A DNA stretch of 64,000 nt. It comes from Kocuria flava (GTDB taxonomy: Bacteria > Actinomycetota > Actinomycetes > Actinomycetales > Micrococcaceae). Location of the stretch: assembly GCF_001482365.1 (NCBI RefSeq), contig NZ_CP013254.1, forward strand, positions 62,001-126,000, written 5' to 3'. Within the stretch, counting starts at the first letter, position 1. Every line of letters begins with the position of its first letter. Below, piece by piece: positions 57,550 to 64,000 of the stretch. The notes under the pieces are model-generated. The model ran no database searches and had not been told where the DNA came from. It worked only from the letters and a program-made list of their open reading frames with translations. Position numbers and translations under genes: made by a program.

Positions 57550-59922
57550 TCAGACGGTCGCGACGCGCGCCGGGGCGGGCGTGCCCGCCTCCGCGCCGGC
57601 GCGGGCCGCCTGCACGGCCCAGAACACGGCCTCCGGGGTGGCGGGGCTGGCCAGGTCCACGGACCGGCCCGCGGGCCCGAAGGAGGCGACCGCCTCGCGC
57701 AGGGCCTCGCGGACGCTGAAGGCGAGCATCAGCGGCGGCTCCCCCACGGCCTTGGAGCCGTAGACGACCCCGCTCTCGGTGGCCCGCTCGAAGAGGTGGA
57801 CGTGGAACTCCTCAGGCATCTCCGAGAAACTGGGCAGCTTGTAGGTGCTCGCCGCCTGGGTGGTCAGCCGGCCCCGGGCGGGCCCGTCCGACTCGTCCCA
57901 GCGCAGGTCCTCGAGGGTCAGCCAGCCCAGGCCCTGCACGAAGCCGCCCTCGATCTGCCCGACGTCGATCAGCGGGGAGAGGCTGTCACCGACGTCGTGG
58001 ACGATGTCGGTGCGCAGCACCCGGTAGGCGCCCGTGAACCCGTCGACCTCCACCTCGGAGACGGAGGCCCCGTAGGAGAAGTACTTGAAGGGCTCGCCCT
58101 GCATCCGGGAGCTGTCCCAGTGCAGCCCCTCGGTGCGGTAGTAGCCGGCGGCCCACAGGGACACGCGCTGGAAGTAGGCGTCCCGCACGAGGTCGGCGAA
58201 GGGGATCCCGGCGTCGTGGAAACCGATGCCGGTGACCGTGCCGCCGGCGAAGCGGACGTCGTCGGGGTGGATGTTCAGCTTCCGCGCCGCGACCTCGGCG
58301 AGCCGGTCGCGGATCTGCTCGCAGGCGTTCTTCACGGCCCCGCCGTTGAGGTCGGCCCCGGAGCTGGCGGCCGTGGCGGAGGTGTTGGGGACCTTGTCGG
58401 TGCGGGTGGGGGCCAGGCGCACGACCTCCAGGGGCACCCCGAGGGCCGTGGCGGCGACCTGGCGCATCTTGGTGTGCAGGCCCTGGCCCATCTCCGTGCC
58501 GCCGTGGTTGATCAGCACCGAGCCGTCCTTGTAGACGTGCACGAGCGCGCCCGCCTGGTTGAACGCGGTGAAGTTGAAGGAGATGCCGAACTTCACCGGG
58601 GTCACCGCGAGCGCCCGGCGGGTGTCCGGGTGGGCCGCGTTGAACGCGTCGATCCCGGCGCGGCGCCGGTCCACGTCCGCGCGGTCGAGCACCTGCTGCC
58701 AGACCGCCCGCAGCCGCTCGGCGTGGCGCACCGGCTGGCCGTAGGGCGTGGTCTGGCCGGGGGCGTAGAAGTTGCGCTGCCGCAGCTCCGCGGGGTCCAG
58801 TCCGAGCAGGGGGGCGCAGCGGCCGAGGACGTCCTCGATGATCAGCATCCCCTGGGGTCCGCCGAAGCCGCGGAAGGCGGTCTGGGAGGTCTTGTGGGTG
58901 CGGGCGATCCGGCCGTGGACCTCGACGTTGGGGATCCAGTAGGCGTTGTCGATGTGGCACAGCGTCCGGGCGAGCACGGGCTCGGACAGGTCCAGGCTCC
59001 AGCCGCCGTCGCTGGTGACGGTGGCGCGCAGGGCCTGCAGCCGCCCGCCGTCGTCGAAGGCCGCCTCCCACCGGGCGTGGTAGGGGTGGCGCTTGCCGGA
59101 GAGGGTGATGTCCTGGGTGCGGGTGAGCCGCACCCGCACGGGGCGCCCGGTGAGCACGGCGCCCAGGGCGGCGACCGCCGCCCAGCCGTGGGGCTGCATC
59201 TCCTTGCCGCCGAAGCCCCCGCCCATGCGCAGGCACTGGACGGTGACCTCGTGGCTGTGCAGGCCCAGCACGTGGGCGACGATCTCCTGGGTCTCGGTGG
59301 GGTGCTGGGTGCTGCACTGGACGAAGACCTGCCCGCCCTCGTCCACGGTGGCCAGGGAGGCGTGGGTCTCGAGGTAGAAGTGCTCCTGGCCGCCGAAGGA
59401 GAACTCCCCCTCGAAGCGGTGGGCTGCCGCGGCCAGGGCGGCCTCCGCGTCCCCGCGGCGGACGGTGGGCGCCATCCCCTGGAAGCTGCCGGCCTCGACG
59501 GCCTCCGCGAGGGTGACCAGGGCGGGCAGGGGCTCGTAGGCGACCTCGACGGCCTCCGCGCCCAGGCGCGCCGCCTCGAGGCTCTCGCCGAGCACCCAGC
59601 ACACCGCGTGGCCGTGGAACATGACCTCGCGGGGGAACAGGGGCTCGTCGTGCTTGGTGCCGGCGTCGTTGACCCCCGGCACGTCCTCGGCGGTGAGCAC
59701 GCGCACCACGCCGGGCACGCGCAGGGCCGGGGCGGGGTCCAGGGCGGTGACCAGGGCGTGGGCGTGGGGGGCCTGCACCGGCCAGGCGTGGAGCACGTCC
59801 TGGCTGCGCACCAGGAGGTCGTCGGTGTAGAGCGCGGTGCCGGTCACGTGCAGGGCGGCGTGCTCGTGGGCGACGGGGACGCCGACGGCGGGGTCGACGG
59901 GGCGGTCGGCGAGGGACTTCAT
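57550..59922 (-). CDS. xdhB: Xanthine dehydrogenase, molybdopterin subunit
   Basis: 790 residues of the Mo-cofactor subunit. GTALYTDDL, QEHFYLETHASLA, RMGGGFGGKEMQPHG, FRGFGGPQGML, GGTEMGQGLHTKM and GAVKNACEQI are the canonical MPT-contact blocks. The catalytic Glu is in VGEPPLMLAFSVREAL. It oxidises hypoxanthine and xanthine to urate. ATG at 59922 after ggagg; it overlaps the xdhA stop (ATGA). Confidence 0.95.
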   Translation of the reverse strand: MKSLADRPVDPAVGVPVAHEHAALHVTGTALYTDDLLVRSQDVLHAWPVQAPHAHALVTALDPAPALRVPGVVRVLTAEDVPGVNDAGTKHDEPLFPREVMFHGHAVCWVLGESLEAARLGAEAVEVAYEPLPALVTLAEAVEAGSFQGMAPTVRRGDAEAALAAAAHRFEGEFSFGGQEHFYLETHASLATVDEGGQVFVQCSTQHPTETQEIVAHVLGLHSHEVTVQCLRMGGGFGGKEMQPHGWAAVAALGAVLTGRPVRVRLTRTQDITLSGKRHPYHARWEAAFDDGGRLQALRATVTSDGGWSLDLSEPVLARTLCHIDNAYWIPNVEVHGRIARTHKTSQTAFRGFGGPQGMLIIEDVLGRCAPLLGLDPAELRQRNFYAPGQTTPYGQPVRHAERLRAVWQQVLDRADVDRRRAGIDAFNAAHPDTRRALAVTPVKFGISFNFTAFNQAGALVHVYKDGSVLINHGGTEMGQGLHTKMRQVAATALGVPLEVVRLAPTRTDKVPNTSATAASSGADLNGGAVKNACEQIRDRLAEVAARKLNIHPDDVRFAGGTVTGIGFHDAGIPFADLVRDAYFQRVSLWAAGYYRTEGLHWDSSRMQGEPFKYFSYGASVSEVEVDGFTGAYRVLRTDIVHDVGDSLSPLIDVGQIEGGFVQGLGWLTLEDLRWDESDGPARGRLTTQAASTYKLPSFSEMPEEFHVHLFERATESGVVYGSKAVGEPPLMLAFSVREALREAVASFGPAGRSVDLASPATPEAVFWAVQAARAGAEAGTPAPARVATV

Positions 59923-61436
59923 CGGGAGACCTCCGGGACGGGGGCGGGCTGCGTCTGCGCCCAGAACTTGAGCAGGGCCTGCTCGAGCATGGCCGAGCGG
60001 TAGCGGGCGGAGGCCCGCATGTCGTCGATCGGGGTGCCCTCGCCGGCCATCGTGGCCGCCGCGGCGGCGACCGTCTCCCGCGTCCACGGGCGGCCGGCGA
60101 GGGCCTGCTCGGTGCGCGAGGCCCGGATCGGGGTGGCGGCCACCCCGCCCAGGCCGATCCTGGCGGAGGCGACCGTCCCGCCGTCGAGCTGCACGGCGAC
60201 GGCCACGGCGACGCTGGAGATGTCGTCGAAGCGGCGCTTGGCGATCTTGTGGAAGGCGACCTGCTCGGCCAGCGGGCGCGGGATGCGCACGGCGCGGATG
60301 ATCTCGTCGGGGCGGCGGACGCTCTGCCGGTAGCCCGTGTAGTACTCGTCGAGCGGGACCTCCCGCTCGCCCTCCGCCGAGGCGAGGACCACGGAGGCGC
60401 CCAGGGCCAGCAGCACCGGGGCCGAGTCCCCGATGGGCGAGCCCGTGCCGAGGTTGCCGCCGAGGGTCGCGGCGTTGCGGATCAGGCGGGAGGCGAACTG
60501 CGGGAAGAGCCGGTCCAGCAGCGGCACCCGTCCGGCGAGGCCGCGCTCGACCTCGGACAGGCTCAGCGCCGCCCCGATCTCGATCCGCTCCTCCCCCACC
60601 TCGAGCGCGCGCAGCGGCTCGAGCCGGGCCACGGCGAGCACCAGGGGCGGGCGGGCGTGGCGGATGTTGACCTCCACGCCGAGGTCGGTGGCGCCGGCCA
60701 CGAGCCGGGCCCGCGGCTCCCGGGCCAGGTGGCCGAAGAGCTCCTCGAGGTCGGCGGGCCGGACGAAGGCGGCGCCCTCCGCCGCGGCCCGGGTGGGGCG
60801 CGGGGCCGGCGCGGGCTCCTCCTGGCGCCGCAGCAGCTCGTCCCCGGCCTCCGGGGCGCCGAGGGCGTAGGCGGCGTCGCGGATGGGCCGGTACCCGGTG
60901 CAGCGGCACAGGTTGCCGCTGAGGGCGTGCAGGTCGAAGCCGTTGGGACCGCACTCGTGGTCGGCGGCGTGCTCCTCGCCCGCGGCGGCGGTGCCCGGCC
61001 GCGGCGGTCCGGCCGGGTCCGGCCCGGCGGCGGCGCGGTCGGGGCGGTAGTACTCGGCGGCCATCGCGCACACGAAGCCGGGGGTGCAGTAGCCGCACTG
61101 GGACCCGCCACGGGCGGCCATCTCCTGCTGGACGGGGTGGAGGCGGCCGGGGCCGCGGGGGCCGGGGGCGCTGCCCAGGCCCTCGGCGGTGACGATCTCC
61201 TGGCCGTCGAAGGCGGCGGCGGGCGGCAGGCACGCGTTGACCGCGGTCCAGCGGCTGCGCCCGGGCCCGTCCGGCCGGGCGACCAGCACGGCGCACGCGC
61301 CGCACTCGCCCTCGGCGCAGCCCTCCTTGGCCCCGGTCAGCCCGCCCTCCCGCAGCCAGTCGAGCAGCCGGGTGTGCGGACCGCTGCCCGCGCAGCTGCG
61401 CTCCTGGCCGTTGACCGTCACGCGGATCTCGTCCAT
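59919..61436 (-). CDS. xdhA: Xanthine dehydrogenase, Fe-S/FAD subunit
   Basis: 505 residues. The plant-type 2Fe-2S domain has GCAEGECGACAVL. The second 2Fe-2S helical domain has QCGYCTPGFVCAMAA and NLCRCTGYRPI, with a 30-residue Pro/Gly/Ala insertion between them. The FAD domain has LVAGATDLGVEVN and LGGNLGTGSPIGDSAPVLLALGA (conserved FAD loop). It passes electrons from Mo to NAD. ATG at 61436 with gaggag nine bases upstream. Confidence 0.95.
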   Translation of the reverse strand: MDEIRVTVNGQERSCAGSGPHTRLLDWLREGGLTGAKEGCAEGECGACAVLVARPDGPGRSRWTAVNACLPPAAAFDGQEIVTAEGLGSAPGPRGPGRLHPVQQEMAARGGSQCGYCTPGFVCAMAAEYYRPDRAAAGPDPAGPPRPGTAAAGEEHAADHECGPNGFDLHALSGNLCRCTGYRPIRDAAYALGAPEAGDELLRRQEEPAPAPRPTRAAAEGAAFVRPADLEELFGHLAREPRARLVAGATDLGVEVNIRHARPPLVLAVARLEPLRALEVGEERIEIGAALSLSEVERGLAGRVPLLDRLFPQFASRLIRNAATLGGNLGTGSPIGDSAPVLLALGASVVLASAEGEREVPLDEYYTGYRQSVRRPDEIIRAVRIPRPLAEQVAFHKIAKRRFDDISSVAVAVAVQLDGGTVASARIGLGGVAATPIRASRTEQALAGRPWTRETVAAAAATMAGEGTPIDDMRASARYRSAMLEQALLKFWAQTQPAPVPEVSR

Positions 61437-61540
61437 GCCTCGTTGCTCCTCGACGTGCGCCGCCCGCGGGGCGGAGCCCGGGACTGCCGGGTGCGTGCCG
61501 GGGTGCGCCGGTCGGACCGGGCACGTGACGTACACCACAG

Positions 61541-61563
61541 GGTTGCTGGTGGACGCGACTATA
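61541..61563 (-). promoter_or_regulatory. xdhA promoter/operator region
   Basis: On the minus strand TATAGT (61563-61558) could be a -10. Just downstream is tccaccagcaacc (61553-61541), nearly the motif seen before the guanine deaminase gene, within a caccac/tggtg dyad. The rest of 61437-61756 holds no gene: it has a tandem 12-base repeat (gcgggcacgggt at 61691 and 61703) and the putA terminator. Confidence 0.45.
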
Positions 61564-61714
61564 CCGAGCGGGAGGCCTCAGCGCACCGGGACACGGAACA
61601 GATCTTCCACGATGCGGATCATGGCGGGGGTGCGCGGACGGACCGTCACGGCGGTCCCCGTCCGCGGCCGGACCGTCCACGGCCCCGGCCGCGGGCACGG
61701 GTGCGGGCACGGGT

Positions 61715-61744
61715 GCGCCCCGGCCCCCGCGGGGACCGGGGCGC
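61715..61744 (-). terminator. Terminator downstream of putA
   Basis: gcgccccgg/ccggggcgc arms (61715-61723 / 61736-61744), plus an inner cccc/gggg stem, 12 bases past the putA stop. Confidence 0.8.
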
Positions 61745-61756
61745 GCGGCCGCCGGC

Positions 61757-64000
61757 TCAGATCAGCCCGTCGGTGAGGTGGTCGGGGGTGCCGAACCGGT
61801 GGGCGGTGATGCTCACGGCCTGCTCGCGCAGGAAGGGCAGCAACTCCACGCGGGGGGCCGCCGTGACGGGGTCGGCGTACACGGCCACGTCCGGGCGCCC
61901 GCCCGTGGCGGCGATCAGGTCCGCACGGTCCCCGCCGACCAGGCGCACCCGCCCGGCGCCGGCCGCGGCGGCGCTCGCCGACCACGCGTGCTCGTCCTCG
62001 ACCCGCAGGTCCGCGCCGTGGGCCGCGAGGACGGCGGCCACCGGCGCGGGCAGCTCCTCCGCCGTGGAGACCGTCAGCGGGGAGCCGGCGCGCAGCCCGG
62101 CGCCGAGCACGCGCAGCAGCTCGCCCACCGGTACGTCCCCGCCGTGGCGCACGGTCACGGGCACCGGCAGGTAGCGGAAGACGTTGCGCTCGGCGTAGAG
62201 CTGCGAGACGTCGCGGGCCGCGCCGAACTCCTCCGCCCAGGCGGCGGCGTCCAGGCGCAGGGCCTGCTCGAGGCGCTCGGCCTCCGCGGCGTGGAGGAGC
62301 CGCCGGGCGGCCGCGAGCAGCTCGGCGGCGGGACCGTCCCCGAGGTCGCCGCCCGTCCCGCGCGGGGCGGCGGGCACCCACCCGCCGAGGCCGGTGAGGT
62401 AGTTGGGCCCGCCGGCCTTGGTGCCGGGGCCGACGGCGGACTTCTTCCACCCGCCGAAGGGCTGGCGTCGGACGATCGCCCCGGTGATGCCGCGGTTGAC
62501 GTAGACGTTGCCGGCCTCGACGTGCTCGAGCCAGTAGCCGATCTCGGCGGGGTCCAGGGAGTGCAGGCCGGCGGTCAGCCCGTACTCGACCTCGTTCTGG
62601 ATCGCGACGGCCTCTTCGAGGGTCTCGGCCGTCATCACGCCCAGGACGGGGCCGAAGTACTCGACCTGGTGGAACTCCGAGCCGCGGCGCACCCCGGTGC
62701 GGACGCCGGGGGTCCACAGCCGGCCCTCGTCGTCGAGCCGGCGCGGCTCGACCAGCCAGGACTGGCCCTCCTCGAGGGTGGTCAGCGCCCGGAGCAGCTT
62801 GCCGGAGGCGGGCTCGGTGAGCGGGCCCATCTGCGCGGCGGGGTTCGTGGCACGGTCCACGGTCAGGGAGGTGACCGCGTCGAGCAGCTGGTCGCGGAAC
62901 CGGCGCGAGCGCGCCACCGAGCCGACGAGGACCACCAGCGAGGCGGCCGAGCACTTCTGGCCGGCGTGGCCGAAGGCGGAGTGGGCCACGTCCTTGGCCG
63001 CCAGGTCGAGGTCCGCGCTGGGGGTGACGACCAGGGCGTTCTTCCCGGAGGTCTCCGCCAGCAGGGGCAGGTCGGGGCGGAAGGAGCGGAACAGCTCGGC
63101 GGTCTCGTAGGCGCCCGTGAGGACGACCCGCTCCACCGCCGGGTGGGCGATCAGCTGCCGGCCGAGGGCCCGCTCCTCGAGGTCGACCAGGGACAGCACG
63201 GCGCGGTCGATCCCGGCGGCGTCGAGGGCCTCCCAGATCGCCTCGGCGACCACGGCCCCGCAGCGGCGGGTGGGGCCGGCGGGCTTGAAGACCACCGGGG
63301 AGCCCGCGGCGAGGGCGGACAGGGCGGAGCCGGCGGGGATCGCCACCGGGAAGTTCCACGGCGGGGTCACCACGGTCAGCCGCGACGGGACGAAGCGGGC
63401 GCCGTCGACGTCGTCGAGCTCGCGGGCGCGCTCGGCGTAGTAGTGGGCGAAGTCGATCGCCTCGCTGACCTCGGGGTCGGACTGGTCCAGGGTCTTGCCC
63501 GCCTCGGCGGCGGCGACCTCGAGCAGCTCGGCCCGGCGGGCGGCGAGGGCGTCGCCGGCCCGGTGGAGCACCGCGGCCCGCTGCGCGCCGGAGAGCCCGG
63601 CCCAGCCGCGCCCGGCATCCAGGGCGGCGGTCACGACCTCCTCGAGCTCGTCCTCCGTGCGCAGCCGGGCGGCGGCGACGGTGGCGGCCCCGGCGCGGGA
63701 GCCGGGCACCCGGGCGAGGATCTCCCGACCCCAGGCGCGGTTGACGGCCACGGCGGGGTCGGTGTCGGGCGTGCTCGCGAAGTCCTCGGCGGGGACCGGG
63801 GGCTCGGGGCGGGTGCGGTCCTGGACCCGGTGGGGGGCCGGCACGGTGTCGTCGAGCGCGGCCAGGGAGGCGAGGAAGCGCTGCCGCTCGCGCTCGAAGG
63901 CGTGCTCGTTGCCGGCGAGCTCGAAGACGGCGGACATGAAGTTCTCGGGGCTGGAGCCCTCCTCGAGGCGGCGGACGAGGTAGGCGATGGCGACGTCGAA
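61757..64000 (-). CDS. putA: Bifunctional proline dehydrogenase / P5C dehydrogenase (5' truncated)
   Basis: 747 C-terminal residues are visible; the frame is open to the window edge. The first residues (FDVAIAYLVRRLEEGSSPENF) are the end of the proline dehydrogenase barrel. Then comes a complete aldehyde-dehydrogenase-fold P5C dehydrogenase: VTPPWNFPVAIPAG, VVFKPAG, catalytic Glu in LLAETSGKNALVV, catalytic Cys in GHAGQKCSAASLV, and GNVYVNRGITGAIVRRQPFGGWK. About 200 residues of extra C-terminal domain follow. It oxidises proline to glutamate. Confidence 0.95.
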   Translation of the reverse strand, partial: FDVAIAYLVRRLEEGSSPENFMSAVFELAGNEHAFERERQRFLASLAALDDTVPAPHRVQDRTRPEPPVPAEDFASTPDTDPAVAVNRAWGREILARVPGSRAGAATVAAARLRTEDELEEVVTAALDAGRGWAGLSGAQRAAVLHRAGDALAARRAELLEVAAAEAGKTLDQSDPEVSEAIDFAHYYAERARELDDVDGARFVPSRLTVVTPPWNFPVAIPAGSALSALAAGSPVVFKPAGPTRRCGAVVAEAIWEALDAAGIDRAVLSLVDLEERALGRQLIAHPAVERVVLTGAYETAELFRSFRPDLPLLAETSGKNALVVTPSADLDLAAKDVAHSAFGHAGQKCSAASLVVLVGSVARSRRFRDQLLDAVTSLTVDRATNPAAQMGPLTEPASGKLLRALTTLEEGQSWLVEPRRLDDEGRLWTPGVRTGVRRGSEFHQVEYFGPVLGVMTAETLEEAVAIQNEVEYGLTAGLHSLDPAEIGYWLEHVEAGNVYVNRGITGAIVRRQPFGGWKKSAVGPGTKAGGPNYLTGLGGWVPAAPRGTGGDLGDGPAAELLAAARRLLHAAEAERLEQALRLDAAAWAEEFGAARDVSQLYAERNVFRYLPVPVTVRHGGDVPVGELLRVLGAGLRAGSPLTVSTAEELPAPVAAVLAAHGADLRVEDEHAWSASAAAAGAGRVRLVGGDRADLIAATGGRPDVAVYADPVTAAPRVELLPFLREQAVSITAHRFGTPDHLTDGLI

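Noticed and set aside
1..64000. CRISPR arrays, rRNA genes, insertion sequences
   Set aside because: No regularly spaced direct repeats with spacers, no rRNA sequence and no transposase frame were seen.

Overview
The window is very G+C-rich DNA with dense gene packing, frequent GTG starts, four-base ATGA/GTGA overlaps, a WhiB-type protein, a tandem glycine riboswitch and a SAM-I/IV-type riboswitch. Together these point to an actinobacterium, most likely Micrococcaceae (Kocuria-like; inferred from gene content, not proven).

Left part (1-27200): a truncated metallophosphoesterase; a DUF559-type gene bracketed by two copies of a 61-base palindrome; a cyclase / ThDP-enzyme pair; a CNNM/HlyC-type membrane protein; a secreted glycerophosphodiesterase with a lamin-tail domain; manA and manB; flavohemoprotein hmp with an NsrR-like Rrf2 repressor and a dyad operator between them; GTP-dependent PEP carboxykinase; tRNA-Arg(ACG). 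Then comes a glycine-responsive run (tandem riboswitch, gcvP-gcvT-gcvH-glyA, terminator, sdaA) that can take glycine to serine and pyruvate. It is followed by an aldo/keto reductase, a SixA-like phosphatase, a winged-helix regulator, upp (probably leaderless), tadA and tRNA-Ser(CGA).

Integrated element (27176-35503, about 8.3 kb): it sits in the 3' end of tRNA-Ser(CGA) between 22-bp direct repeats. It carries a tyrosine integrase, a Cro/CI-type repressor, divergent switch promoters, an AlpA-like protein, and a chain of tightly coupled small genes. That chain includes a winged-helix protein whose own gene contains five helically phased dyad iterons (a candidate replication origin) and a WhiB-like protein. 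A single HK97-fold major capsid gene has a structured leader, and a one-TM cargo protein lies beside attR. No portal, terminase, protease, tail or lysis gene and no FtsK/Tra gene is visible. The best reading is a compact capsid-encoding phage satellite (or a strongly reduced prophage); this is the most interesting part of the window.

Right part (35504-64000): a large palindromic repeat, a double-hotdog thioesterase, a 2Fe-2S ferredoxin, a fused FAD / Fe-S 2-hydroxyacid dehydrogenase, a DUF4232 lipoprotein, Lhr helicase with endonuclease VIII, and a Stealth-type sugar phosphotransferase. A SAM-riboswitch-controlled MHS transporter plus flavin monooxygenase follows. Next is a purine-catabolism cluster: a PucG/AGXT-like aminotransferase, 8-oxoguanine deaminase, guanine-type deaminase, xanthine/uracil permease, and XdhC/B/A. 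The window ends inside the 3' part of putA. The purine cluster feeds glyoxylate, glycine and ammonia, which connects metabolically to the gcv-glyA-sdaA block.
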